Shown in pieces: positions 34,260-43,185 of a stretch of DNA of 64,000 nucleotides; the first letter of the stretch is position 1, and each line of letters starts with the position of its first letter. The notes under the pieces were generated by a model. It searched no databases. It saw nothing but the letters and a program-made list of their open reading frames with translations, and was not told where the DNA came from. The DNA comes from Olleya namhaensis (GTDB lineage: Bacteria > Bacteroidota > Bacteroidia > Flavobacteriales > Flavobacteriaceae), in NCBI RefSeq assembly GCF_900114005.1, contig NZ_FORM01000008.1:124001-188000 (forward strand). The letters run 5' to 3'. A program made the translations under genes and the position numbers.

Positions 34260-34590
34260 ACCTATCCCCTATTTTTTTTCCTATGACGTAAGCACCATAA
34301 ATGGCTAATAGCAATATTACTATGGTGCAAAATATGTAAAGTGGATATAAAATAACATGGTGTGCAGAGTTAAGACAAAAGGTGTCTGTTATACATACAG
34401 TAACCTCTTGATCGTACAGCATTGGCAATAAAAAGCTAACTACCAATAGCACACCAATTACAGAGAACAAATACATGACGTTTTTGTTCTTTTTTGTTTT
34501 TCCGGTAGCCTTAAATAAATTACGTTGGTCTTTGGTACGTTTGTTATCTTGTAAAGACCAAGTCTTTTTGGGTTGAGAGGTTTCCATCAA
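34249..34590 (-). CDS. Small membrane protein of unknown function
   Basis: 113 residues, with two membrane segments (MYLFSVIGVLLVVSFLLPML, about 39-58; YPLYIFCTIVILLLAIYGAYV, about 82-102) and a basic hydrophilic N-terminus (TSQPKKTWSLQDNKRTKD). A pair of cysteines (VCITDTFC) lies between the segments. The proposed start overlaps the 3' end of yaaA by 47 bases; the internal Met39 is the alternative. Conserved-looking but no family recognised. Confidence 0.65.
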   Translation of the reverse strand: MMETSQPKKTWSLQDNKRTKDQRNLFKATGKTKKNKNVMYLFSVIGVLLVVSFLLPMLYDQEVTVCITDTFCLNSAHHVILYPLYIFCTIVILLLAIYGAYVIGKKIGDRFKV

Positions 34591-35302
34591 ATTGATAGTT
34601 ATTATAGTTAAATTGTTTTAAATCGTCTACAGTTTTTGCATTGGTATCAATAACAAATTTAGCCATTAAACCACGTGCTTCTTTAGCATAAAACGATATT
34701 ATTTTTAGCTTCCCATTTTTAAACTCTTTAAAGTTAGCGGTTACAACCGGTACTTTTAGTGCTTTGGTGTCTATAGCCTTAAAATACTCGTTTGACGCTA
34801 GATTTAAAAACAGCTCGTCATCCTCAAGCTCTTCGTTTAAAGCTGCTACGATGTCTTTTTTCCAAAACTCGTATAAATTTTTATTGCTTCCTACGGGTAA
34901 CTTTGTTCCCATTTCTAAACGGTACGGTTGTATTAAATCCAATGGTTTTAACACCCCGTAAAGCCCTGATAAAATCCTAACTGTGTTTTGGGTTAACGCT
35001 AACTTATCCTCTGGGATATTGTAGGCGTCTAGTCCTTTATAGACATCTCCGTTAAACGCGTAGATGGCAGGTCTTGCGTTGTCTTTAGTAAATGGTATGG
35101 TCCAGTCTTGATTACGGTCGTAATTAAGCTGTGCTAACTTGTCGCTAATACCCATCAATTTTGACAGGTCTTGCGGCGTTTGCTTTTTTAATACCGTATT
35201 TAGTTTTTTAGATTGCGCTAAAAACAAAGACTGAGTTGTTTTTGTTGTTGGCAATTTAGATTCAAAATCAAGGGATTTTGCTGGAGATATAACTAGTTTC
35301 AT
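34544..35302 (-). CDS. yaaA: Peroxide-stress protein YaaA family (DUF328)
   Basis: A 252-residue protein starting MKLVISPAKSLDFESKLPTT, with LMGISDKLAQLNYDR, PAIYAFNGDVYKGLDA, RILSGLYGVLKPLDLIQPYRLEMG, NLASNEYFKA and FYAKEARGLMAKFV, all typical. In E. coli the protein limits free iron and so DNA damage during peroxide stress. Length is normal. The end overlaps the following small membrane-protein gene. Confidence 0.94.
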   Translation of the reverse strand: MKLVISPAKSLDFESKLPTTKTTQSLFLAQSKKLNTVLKKQTPQDLSKLMGISDKLAQLNYDRNQDWTIPFTKDNARPAIYAFNGDVYKGLDAYNIPEDKLALTQNTVRILSGLYGVLKPLDLIQPYRLEMGTKLPVGSNKNLYEFWKKDIVAALNEELEDDELFLNLASNEYFKAIDTKALKVPVVTANFKEFKNGKLKIISFYAKEARGLMAKFVIDTNAKTVDDLKQFNYNNYQFDGNLSTQKDLVFTR

Positions 35303-35621
35303 GATGTGTTTAATTTACTATTGGAGTCCCATTGTTTTGCAATGTTACTGCTTTGTATATAGTACGTTAATACATACCATAACTTATTGTTTTACTTATC
35401 ACGAAATTACGAATTACACTTTGGTTATAAAAGCTGAATCTATAGTAATTTACAATACTAAAATTTGATTTTACTATGATGTACCGTGTTGCGTTAGGGA
35501 TAGTAGTGGCATCCTTTTTTTGCTGCCATAAATGGCAAAAAAAGATATAACGGATAGCGCGACCCTTATCCTGATTTTTTTTCAGGATAAGGGTAACGTC
35601 CAAAATATCTTAGACTAGATA
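35303..35621. repeat. Structured intergenic element between rluD-type gene and yaaA
   Basis: No gene. GCGTTAGGGATAGTAGTGG (35492-35510) leads into TTTTTTTGC, a GCCAT/ATGGC hairpin (35525-35536) and AAAAAAAG, then GGATAGCGCGACCC. A perfect 13-bp inverted pair, ACCCTTATCCTGA (35562-35574) and TCAGGATAAGGGT (35582-35594), follows. I have the impression that this arrangement recurs between genes in other Flavobacteriia, but cannot confirm it here. It may act as a terminator for the upstream minus-strand genes and is likely an RNA or DNA structural repeat. Confidence 0.55.
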
Positions 35622-36659
35622 TTATTCCATGTGTTTTGAGTAACCTCTCCACTTTTCGATACAGTTTGCTATATCTTCTGGGATTGGAGACTCAAAGCTC
35701 ATAAACTTATTTGTTGTAGGGTGCACAAATCCTAATGTTTTTGCATGTAGGGCTTGACGTGGTAATACTTTAAAGCAGTTATCTACAAATTGCTTGTATT
35801 TTGTAAACGTGGTCCCTTTTAAGATTAGGTTTCCGCCGTAACGCTCGTCATTAAATAAAGTATGTCCAATATGTTTCATGTGCACACGGATCTGGTGTGT
35901 ACGTCCGGTTTCTAACTTACAAGTTACTAAGGTTACATATCCTAAACGCTCTATAACTTTATAGTGTGTTACTGCGGGTTTACCTTTGTCTGCTTCGTCG
36001 TCAAAAAACACGGTATTTTGTAATCTGTTTTTTGGGTGTCGTCCAATGTTACCTTCTATGGTCCCTTCTTCCTCGTCCATATTACCCCAAACTATGGCAA
36101 CGTATTCGCGCTCGCTAGTTTTGGCTTTAAATTGCGCAGACAGATGTGCCATAGCAACTTCTGTTTTTGCTACAACTAACAATCCTGAAGTGTCTTTGTC
36201 AATCCTGTGGACTAATCCTGGACGGTCACTAGAGTTGTTTGGTAGGTTATCAAAATGGAATATTAATGCGTTGATTAACGTCCCAGAGTAATTACCGTGT
36301 CCTGGATGCACAACCATACCTGCTGGTTTATTGACTACCAATAATTGGTCGTCTTCATAAACAACATCTAATGGTAGATCTTCTCCTACTAGAAGATTCT
36401 CGTGCGGTGGATAGGCTAAACGTACTGCAATAGCATCTTCCGGCTTGACCTTGTAGTTTGATTTTACAGGCACCTCATTAACAAATATGCTTCCATTTTT
36501 GGCAGCATCTTGTATTTTGTTACGTGTTGCGTTTTCGATTTTGTTCATCAACCATTTGTCTATTCGTAATGGTTTTTGACCTTTATCTGCAACAAAGGTG
36601 TGATGCTCGTACAACGTTCCTTCTTCTTCTTCTGGTAATTCTGGTGTATAGTCGTTCAT
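35622..36659 (-). CDS. RluD-family 23S rRNA pseudouridine synthase
   Basis: A 345-residue protein with an N-terminal S4 RNA-binding domain (LRIDKWLMNKIENATRNKIQ) and the synthase domain; GLVHRIDKDTSGLLVVAKT contains the catalytic Asp, and KLETGRTHQIRVHMKHIGH the later conserved block. RluD makes pseudouridines in helix 69 of 23S rRNA. It lies 2 bp after the PASTA-domain gene, in one operon. Confidence 0.92.
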   Translation of the reverse strand: MNDYTPELPEEEEGTLYEHHTFVADKGQKPLRIDKWLMNKIENATRNKIQDAAKNGSIFVNEVPVKSNYKVKPEDAIAVRLAYPPHENLLVGEDLPLDVVYEDDQLLVVNKPAGMVVHPGHGNYSGTLINALIFHFDNLPNNSSDRPGLVHRIDKDTSGLLVVAKTEVAMAHLSAQFKAKTSEREYVAIVWGNMDEEEGTIEGNIGRHPKNRLQNTVFFDDEADKGKPAVTHYKVIERLGYVTLVTCKLETGRTHQIRVHMKHIGHTLFNDERYGGNLILKGTTFTKYKQFVDNCFKVLPRQALHAKTLGFVHPTTNKFMSFESPIPEDIANCIEKWRGYSKHME

Positions 36660-36661
36660 AA

Positions 36662-37225
36662 TTAGTTACCTCCTGGACGATTACCGTTACCTAAAACCAC
36701 ATCAATTTTTGATGTTTTTGGTAATTTTGTATTAGGCTCTAAAACACTGCCATTATAACGTAGTCCTAAGACCATGTCTTTACCAATATTATCTATGTAG
36801 GTTGTTTTTCCAACTTGAAAACCTAAGGCTTCTATCATTGGTCTAGCTTGCCTAAACGACTTTTGGCGTAAATCAGGCACTGCTATTTTACGGTAGCCAG
36901 AGGGATTTAAGGTGATATATATTTTACGGTTTTCCTTTACTTGCTCACTAGCTTTCGGGTCTTGATCTATCACAGAAAACTTTGGGTAATCTGGATTAAA
37001 ATTAGCAGAATCTTGAATTTGCATGACCAAATTATTTTCATCTAACTCTATCTGAGCAACTTCTATGGATTTTCCTTTTAAATCTGGCACAGTTTGAAAC
37101 TCGCCATTATTGGTTGTAATGTCCAACCATTTTAAGATTAAAAATCCAATTACAAACAAAGCAACTATAGCAATTGCTAATTGTATAAAAAACGCTTTAC
37201 TTTTAAGAAAACTGATCACACTCAT
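36662..37225 (-). CDS. PASTA-domain membrane protein
   Basis: 187 residues: one membrane segment near the N-terminus (FFIQLAIAIVALFVIGFLIL, about 12-31) and two PASTA domains outside (TVPDLKGKSIEVAQIELDEN at about 42-110; AVPDLRQKSFRQARPMIEA at about 114-183). PASTA domains bind cell-wall precursors in other bacteria; there is no kinase domain here. A place next to rluD and divergent from ddl is common in Flavobacteriia. Role unknown, probably in the envelope. Confidence 0.88.
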   Translation of the reverse strand: MSVISFLKSKAFFIQLAIAIVALFVIGFLILKWLDITTNNGEFQTVPDLKGKSIEVAQIELDENNLVMQIQDSANFNPDYPKFSVIDQDPKASEQVKENRKIYITLNPSGYRKIAVPDLRQKSFRQARPMIEALGFQVGKTTYIDNIGKDMVLGLRYNGSVLEPNTKLPKTSKIDVVLGNGNRPGGN

Positions 37226-37351
37226 TTAACTAATTTTTGTAGGCAAATATATAAAAACTAAAAGGTTTTATCTTCGGAATAAAATAAATGATATTTTTAC
37301 AAAACGAATATTATACTACTTTATTGGATATCTGATATAATTTAGATTTAA

Positions 37352-38326
37352 ATGAAAAAAAACATTGCCATAATAATGGGAGGTTATTCTAGCGAATACA
37401 AGATCTCTCTTAACAGCGGAAACGTTGTATATCAAAATTTAGACAACACTAAATACATTGGTTATCGCATACATATTTTTAAAGACAAATGGGTGTATGT
37501 TGATGCTAATGACACTGAATTTACAATTGATAAAAACGATTTTTCTGTTACTGTAAATGACACAAAAATAACGTTTGATTGTGTGTTTAACGCCATACAT
37601 GGTAGTCCTGGAGAAGATGGTTTTATGCAAGGTTACTTTGCCTTGATAAATATGCCACAAACTAGCTGTGACATGTATCAAGCGGGTTTAACCTTTAATA
37701 AAAGAGACTGTTTAAGTGTTTTAAAACCTTACGGAATTTTAACCGCTGAGAGTTATTACCTTAATCTTGGAGATGTTATTAATGAAACTGAAATTATTGC
37801 CAAAGTGGGCTTACCTTGTTTTGTAAAAGCAAATAAAGCCGGTAGTAGTTTTGGTATTAGTAAAGTGCATAAAAAAGAAGATTTACAACAGGCTATTGAC
37901 GTTGCGTTTAAAGAAGATGATGAGATTATAATAGAATCGTTTTTAGATGGTGTAGAAGTGTCCGTAGGAGTGATTACTTATAAAGGTGAAACTAAGGTAT
38001 TACCAATTACAGAAATTGTAAGCGAGAACGATTTTTTTGACTACGAAGCCAAATATTTAGGCAAATCTCAAGAAATTACGCCTGCCAGATTAACAAAAGC
38101 ACAAGAAGAACAGGTCAATACCGTTGCAAAAAAGGTCTATGAGGTTTTAAAAATGAAAGGATTTTCTAGAAGTGAGTTTATTTTTAAAAATGGCGAACCA
38201 CATTTATTAGAAATGAATACCATTCCTGGATTAACAACTGCTAGTATTTTACCTCAACAAGCGCAAGCTGCTGGGATATCCATGCAAGACTTGTTTAGCA
38301 GTGCTATTGAAGAAGCTTTAAAATAA
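37352..38326 (+). CDS. ddl: D-alanine--D-alanine ligase
   Basis: A 324-residue ATP-grasp enzyme. IAIIMGGYSSEYKISLNSG, NAIHGSPGEDGFMQGYFALI, CFVKANKAGSSFGISKV and LEMNTIPGLTTASILPQQA are the Ddl motifs. It makes the D-Ala-D-Ala dipeptide of peptidoglycan. Divergent from the PASTA/rluD operon and followed 38 bp later by a zinc-ribbon membrane gene. Confidence 0.94.
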   Translation: MKKNIAIIMGGYSSEYKISLNSGNVVYQNLDNTKYIGYRIHIFKDKWVYVDANDTEFTIDKNDFSVTVNDTKITFDCVFNAIHGSPGEDGFMQGYFALINMPQTSCDMYQAGLTFNKRDCLSVLKPYGILTAESYYLNLGDVINETEIIAKVGLPCFVKANKAGSSFGISKVHKKEDLQQAIDVAFKEDDEIIIESFLDGVEVSVGVITYKGETKVLPITEIVSENDFFDYEAKYLGKSQEITPARLTKAQEEQVNTVAKKVYEVLKMKGFSRSEFIFKNGEPHLLEMNTIPGLTTASILPQQAQAAGISMQDLFSSAIEEALK

Positions 38327-38364
38327 AAAGCATATATTTAAATACTAACCAAACCACTATACAC

Positions 38365-38973
38365 ATGATTTTTTACGGAAGCAAAGCCTCTAAAATAAAA
38401 GAAGGCACTCTAAGCAATACAAAATGTCCGGATTGCGAAGATGGACGCAGTATGCGTTATACCATTTTTGGAAAATATGCCTATTTATATTGGATCCCGA
38501 TGTTTCCGATTGGTAAAGAAAACATACTAGAATGTACTAGCTGTAAAAGGACGTATAAACTAAAAGAGCTTCCTAATCAGGTTAAAGAAAAATTTAAATT
38601 AGAAAAAGCAGATGCTAAATATCCACTTTGGTATTTTAGTGGCTTAGCTGTTTTAGCTGTTATTATTGCTTTTTTAGTGTATTCTGGTAAACAGAATGCC
38701 GAAAACGAAAAACGCTACATAGAAAATCCTGCTGTAGGTGATGTTTACGCTTTAGAAACACCACAAAAAGGATATTATAGCACAATGAAGATTAACAAAA
38801 TTACAACCGACAGTATTTTTGTAATTTATAATGACATGTCTATTGATAAAAAATCAAAGACCTACAAAATAGACAAACCTGAAAATTATAATACAGAATT
38901 TGATGGATACTCAAAAACTGAGATAAAATCTCTTTTTGCAAACGGAACCATTTACGATGTTGATAGAGACTAA
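38365..38973 (+). CDS. Zinc-ribbon membrane protein
   Basis: 202 residues. Two CxxC pairs (TKCPDCEDGRS, 20-25; LECTSCKRTY, about 54-60) form a zinc ribbon of the zinc-ribbon-15 type with YLYWIPMFPIGKE between them. One membrane segment (WYFSGLAVLAVIIAFLVYSG, about 90-109) is followed by a domain of about 90 residues with AVGDVYALETPQKGYYSTMKI. The function is unknown. Located between ddl and coaD. Confidence 0.82.
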   Translation: MIFYGSKASKIKEGTLSNTKCPDCEDGRSMRYTIFGKYAYLYWIPMFPIGKENILECTSCKRTYKLKELPNQVKEKFKLEKADAKYPLWYFSGLAVLAVIIAFLVYSGKQNAENEKRYIENPAVGDVYALETPQKGYYSTMKINKITTDSIFVIYNDMSIDKKSKTYKIDKPENYNTEFDGYSKTEIKSLFANGTIYDVDRD

Positions 38974-38983
38974 AAAACAAAAC

Positions 38984-39442
38984 ATGAGACGTGCACTTTT
39001 CCCTGGATCTTTTGATCCGATTACCCTAGGTCATTACGATATTATTAGACGTGGTATCAAACTTTTTGACGAAGTTATTGTTGCTATTGGTGTTAACTCT
39101 GAAAAAAAATACATGTTTTCTTTAGAAGAAAGAAAACGCTTTTTAGAAGATACTTTTAAGGACGAACCAAAAGTAAAAATTGTAACCTACAAAGGCTTAA
39201 CTATAGATTTTTGTAAAGTTGTAGATGCCCAATTTATTTTACGTGGTTTGCGTAATCCTGCAGATTTTGAATTCGAAAAAGCAATTGCACATACCAACCG
39301 TAAACTTTCTAAAATTGAAACCGTGTTTTTGCTAACTGCTGCAAGAACAAGTTATATCTCTTCTTCTATTGTTAGAGAAGTTATTAGAAACAATGGAGAC
39401 TACACGGTTTTAGTACCCGATAGTGTTAGGACTAATAATTAG
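38984..39442 (+). CDS. coaD: Phosphopantetheine adenylyltransferase
   Basis: 152 residues from the ATG at 38984. MRRALFPGSFDPITLGHYDII holds the nucleotidyl-transferase HxGH-like motif (here TLGH), FILRGLRNPADFEFE and ARTSYISSSIVREV complete the family pattern. Makes dephospho-CoA. An upstream in-frame ATG at 38936 would overlap the previous gene and is not needed. The stop codon TAG forms part of the first unit of a tandem heptamer repeat. Confidence 0.94.
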   Translation: MRRALFPGSFDPITLGHYDIIRRGIKLFDEVIVAIGVNSEKKYMFSLEERKRFLEDTFKDEPKVKIVTYKGLTIDFCKVVDAQFILRGLRNPADFEFEKAIAHTNRKLSKIETVFLLTAARTSYISSSIVREVIRNNGDYTVLVPDSVRTNN

Positions 39443-39508
39443 GCATTAGGCATTAGGCATTAGGCATTAGGCATTAGGCATTAGGCATTAGGCATTAGGC
39501 ATTAGGCA
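39439..39508. repeat. Tandem repeat, 10 exact copies of TTAGGCA
   Basis: Ten perfect head-to-tail copies of a 7-base unit (70 bp) start at the coaD stop codon and end 5 bp before the terminator stem region. The copies show no divergence, as expected from slipped-strand expansion. Copy-number change would not affect the coaD protein since the stop is in the first copy. Confidence 0.97.
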
Positions 39509-39513
39509 AAATT

Positions 39514-39552
39514 AAAAAAAGCATCACGATTTAGATCATGATGCTTTTTTTT
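39514..39552 (+). terminator. Terminator after coaD
   Basis: GCATCA ... GAT and ATC ... TGATGC form a hairpin (39521-39544) flanked by A7 on the left and T8 on the right. It can serve coaD and also, read on the minus strand, the convergent SulP gene. Confidence 0.85.
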
Positions 39553-39616
39553 AGTTAAGAACGAGTCCTTTTCCCTTTTAACTTCTGCCTTCTGCCTATT
39601 TAAAGACAAAACAGAT

Positions 39617-41278
39617 CTAAAACTTATATTCTGACAAAGGCTTAGGGAAATCCTCAGGATTGGCTGCTAAATGGTATCTAGGATCGTCTATATCTTCTAC
39701 AACCACTTCTCTAAACTTAGGGTTAGATTTATATAGTAATACTTTACAATCTTCGCTTAAATGCTTTAAACGGATTTGCTTTCCTTCTTTCTCATACTTT
39801 TCTACTAGATTAAAAATAGCTTCTAAAGCAGAATGATCACTTACTCGAGATTCGACAAAATCTATTTCAATTTTATCAGGATCGTTTTTAGCATCAAACT
39901 TCTCATTAAATGCTTGGATACTTCCAAAAAATAATGGTCCCCAGATTTCATAAATCTTAGTTCCATCTGCTTTGATACGTTTTCTTGCTCTAATTTTAGT
40001 TGCGTTTTCCCATGCAAATACTAATGCTGAAATTATGACTCCAATAAATACAGCCACTGCTAAATCTACAAACACCGTTACTAAAGATACTGTAATAAGC
40101 ACCACTGCATCAGACTTAGGTATTTTTTTTAATATTCTAAAACTTGACCATGCAAATGTTTCAATAACCATCATAAACATGACACCAACTAGCGCTGCAA
40201 TTGGCACCATTTCTATTAACTGATCAGCAAATAATATAAACGATAATAATGTTACCGCCATCATGATACCAGATAGTCTTCCACGTCCACCTGCATTAAT
40301 ATTAATAACTGTTTGACCAATCATACCACAACCACCAGTACCACCAAATAAACCAGACACAATATTTCCGGCACCTTGTGCGACACATTCTCTGTTTCCA
40401 TTACCCCTAGTTTCTGTTAACTCGTCCACTAAATTCATAGTCATTAAAGACTCAATTAATCCAACAGAAGCTGCTAAAAACGCAGGTATTGCAATAAACT
40501 TTAAAGTATCTAAATTAAACGGTAATTTCTCCCAAAGCTCCATGTTAGGTGTTGGAAATTCTCCTTTTAAACCTGTACCACCACCTTCAACAATATAAGA
40601 TCCAACGGTAGACACATCCATATTAAAACCAATAACTATTAAACTAGTCACCAATATTGCAGTTAATGCTGCTGGCAATTTTTTAGTTATTTTAGGTAAT
40701 CCCCAAATAATACCCATAGTTAGTAATACTAAACCAATCATGATATATAATTCAGACCCTTGCATGTAAGTACTAATGTATTCCTTTACTCCTGCATCAG
40801 AAATTTGTAATGATTTATGAGAGAACATTTTTACTTGTGCCATAAATATTACAATAGACAACCCGTTTACAAACCCCATCATTACTGGATGCGGAATCAA
40901 TCGTACAAAACGTCCTAGTTTAAAAACACCTGCTAATATTTGAATCACTCCCATTAAAACCACACAGGCCATCAGGTAGAAAAACCCCATATTTTCAATA
41001 GGCGTATCCATCAACATTCCTTTGGTATGTCCATCGGCAATCATAGTCACAAAAATAACTGCCACTGCTCCTGCTGCTCCAGATATTAAACCTGGTCTAC
41101 CTCCAAAAATAGCTGTAATTAAACCTATAATAAAAGCACCTGACAATGCCATTAATGGATCAATTTGCGCTACAAACGCAAACGCTACCACCTCTGGAAT
41201 CATAGCTAGAGACACTGTTATCCCGGCTAAAACATCATCTTTTGCATTCGGAATTATCTTTCTAATAAACTCAGTCAT
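39617..41278 (-). CDS. SulP-family anion transporter with STAS domain
   Basis: A 553-residue protein. About 12-14 membrane segments cover residues 15-430, with MIPEVVAFAFVAQIDPLMAL and GLISGAAGAVAVIFVTM typical of SulP. A C-terminal cytoplasmic STAS domain (IYEIWGPLFFGSIQAFNEKF ... DHSALEAIFNL) follows. It transports sulfate, bicarbonate or another small anion; sequence does not tell which. A TACTTTTG promoter element lies on the minus strand at 41299-41306. Confidence 0.92.
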   Translation of the reverse strand: MTEFIRKIIPNAKDDVLAGITVSLAMIPEVVAFAFVAQIDPLMALSGAFIIGLITAIFGGRPGLISGAAGAVAVIFVTMIADGHTKGMLMDTPIENMGFFYLMACVVLMGVIQILAGVFKLGRFVRLIPHPVMMGFVNGLSIVIFMAQVKMFSHKSLQISDAGVKEYISTYMQGSELYIMIGLVLLTMGIIWGLPKITKKLPAALTAILVTSLIVIGFNMDVSTVGSYIVEGGGTGLKGEFPTPNMELWEKLPFNLDTLKFIAIPAFLAASVGLIESLMTMNLVDELTETRGNGNRECVAQGAGNIVSGLFGGTGGCGMIGQTVININAGGRGRLSGIMMAVTLLSFILFADQLIEMVPIAALVGVMFMMVIETFAWSSFRILKKIPKSDAVVLITVSLVTVFVDLAVAVFIGVIISALVFAWENATKIRARKRIKADGTKIYEIWGPLFFGSIQAFNEKFDAKNDPDKIEIDFVESRVSDHSALEAIFNLVEKYEKEGKQIRLKHLSEDCKVLLYKSNPKFREVVVEDIDDPRYHLAANPEDFPKPLSEYKF

Positions 41279-41298
41279 ATCTTCAATTTTTCAAGCTG

Positions 41299-41347
41299 CA
41301 AAAGTACGTTTAATTACAACAATCACAAGTCTATAGTATTATATTTG
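41299..41347. promoter_or_regulatory. Divergent promoter elements (SulP / M14 peptidase)
   Basis: Minus strand TACTTTTG (41299-41306) is 21 bp upstream of the SulP start. Plus strand TATATTTG (41340-41347) is 27 bp upstream of the peptidase start. Both match TAnnTTTG. Confidence 0.6.
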
Positions 41348-41373
41348 TGTAACCACTTTTTAAAAAACTACCA

Positions 41374-43107
41374 ATGAAAAAAATATTAGTCCTTTTAATT
41401 TTAATCGTTTCTTGCAAACCATCCACTAAGACTAACTATGATTTTGAAACTATTTTCGAAAAATCTAATGGATTAGAAACAGCGACTTACCAACAGACTA
41501 TTACCTTTTACAATAATTTAGCATCGACTTACCCTTCAATATCTATAGACTCTTTAGGTCAAACAGATTCCGGAAAACCATTACATATAGTAACTTTAAA
41601 CCCTGATGGCAATTTCAATTTTGAAAACATCAAAAAGGACAAGCGCATCTTACTAATTAATAACGGAATCCATCCTGGAGAATCCGATGGTATTGACGCT
41701 ACAATGCTATTATTTAGAGACATTGCGGATGGTACTATTGCAATACCAAAACATACTGTATTAACTACAATCCCTATTTATAATGTGGGTGGAAGCTTAA
41801 ACCGAAACACAGGCACAAGAACCAATCAAAACGGACCAAAAGCATATGGCTTTAGAGGTAATGCTAGAAACTATGATCTAAACAGAGATTTTATAAAAAG
41901 TGACACTAAAAACGCCAAGACGTTTGCACAGATTTTTCATTTAGTACAACCTGATGTTTTTATTGATAATCATGTTAGTAATGGTGCAGATTACCAATAC
42001 ACCCTAACCCATTTATTTACACAACACAACAAACTGGGTGGCGCATTAGGAGACTATTTACACAGCAAGATGCAACCTAACTTAGAACATAAATTAGCTG
42101 ATAAAAAATGGGACATCACACCTTATGTCAATGTTTTTAACACGGTTCCCGAAGCTGGATTTAGTCAATTTATGGACAGCCCGCGCTACTCCACTGGATA
42201 CACAACATTATTTAACACCTTGGGCATGATGGTAGAAACACACATGCTTAAACCCTATAAGCAACGTGTAGAAGGGACTTATGAGTTAATGAAATCTATG
42301 ATAGAAATTATAGAAGAAGACCATGAGCAAATAAAAACACTACGCCTAGAGGCGAATCAAAAACTGTTGGCTAAAACAACTTATCCATTACAATGGGAAA
42401 TTGATACTACAAAAACCACAACATTACAATTTAAAGGTTTTGAAGGTCACAGAATACCAAGTAATATTACCGAAGCCGATCGTTTAAAATACGACGTCAA
42501 CAAACCTTTTACAAAACCTGTTGCCTATCAGAACTACTTCAAACCTAGTGTTGAGGTTAGTGTTCCAAAAGCCTACATTATACCTCAAGGTTGGTGGCAT
42601 GTTATTGAACTTTTAAAGTTGAATAATGTAGCACTAAAAACGTTAACCAAGGACACAACCATAACGGTACAATCTTATAAAATTGATACGTTTGAAACTA
42701 GAACAAGAGCTTATGAGGGACATTACCAACATTATAATACTTCCATAAAAGCCTCAGAGGAAAACATTCTTTTTAGAAAAGGAGATTTTCTAATTGAAAC
42801 CAATCAAACGGCGTTTAGGTATCTAATTGAAACTTTAGAACCTCAAGCTCCAGATTCATTTTTTAACTGGAATTTCTTTGATACAATCTTGCAACAAAAA
42901 GAAGGATTTTCGCCTTACGTTTGGGAAGATAAAGCCGAATTATTATTGGCGCAAAATCCAAAACTTAAAATAAATTTCAATCTTAAAAAATCGTACGATA
43001 AAGACTTCGCAACTAACTGGTACTCACAACTAGACTGGTTGCACAAACAGAGTCCAAATTACGAGAAATCACACTTACAATATCCTGTTTTTAGAGTGGA
43101 AAAATAA
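41374..43107 (+). CDS. M14-family zinc carboxypeptidase, lipoprotein
   Basis: A 577-residue protein with lipoprotein signal (MKKILVLLILIVSCK; Cys14). The zinc motif H-x-x-E is in NNGIHPGESDGID, the Arg-rich substrate site in NLNRDF-like text (ARNYDLNRDFIK), and the third zinc His in VFIDNHVSNGADY. The catalytic domain covers about 30-300. The remaining 270 residues are a family-specific extension. Likely degrades peptides in the periplasm or at the surface. Confidence 0.87.
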   Translation: MKKILVLLILIVSCKPSTKTNYDFETIFEKSNGLETATYQQTITFYNNLASTYPSISIDSLGQTDSGKPLHIVTLNPDGNFNFENIKKDKRILLINNGIHPGESDGIDATMLLFRDIADGTIAIPKHTVLTTIPIYNVGGSLNRNTGTRTNQNGPKAYGFRGNARNYDLNRDFIKSDTKNAKTFAQIFHLVQPDVFIDNHVSNGADYQYTLTHLFTQHNKLGGALGDYLHSKMQPNLEHKLADKKWDITPYVNVFNTVPEAGFSQFMDSPRYSTGYTTLFNTLGMMVETHMLKPYKQRVEGTYELMKSMIEIIEEDHEQIKTLRLEANQKLLAKTTYPLQWEIDTTKTTTLQFKGFEGHRIPSNITEADRLKYDVNKPFTKPVAYQNYFKPSVEVSVPKAYIIPQGWWHVIELLKLNNVALKTLTKDTTITVQSYKIDTFETRTRAYEGHYQHYNTSIKASEENILFRKGDFLIETNQTAFRYLIETLEPQAPDSFFNWNFFDTILQQKEGFSPYVWEDKAELLLAQNPKLKINFNLKKSYDKDFATNWYSQLDWLHKQSPNYEKSHLQYPVFRVEK

Positions 43108-43185
43108 ATGTAAAAAATATTTTTTTTAGTTGTTTTTTCAATTTGTTTTTATACTACATTTACTATACAAATCAAGTAAATAAAA

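Noticed and set aside
35367-35603. 78-codon minus-strand frame before yaaA
   Set aside because: It spans the structured repeat and hairpins; composition is not protein-like and no conserved motif is visible.
38936-38983. Upstream start for coaD
   Set aside because: It overlaps the previous gene and adds residues not found in the family; the ATG at 38984 begins the conserved MRRALFPGSFDP.
39439-39508. CRISPR array
   Set aside because: The repeat is a 7-base unit without spacers, so it is a simple tandem repeat.
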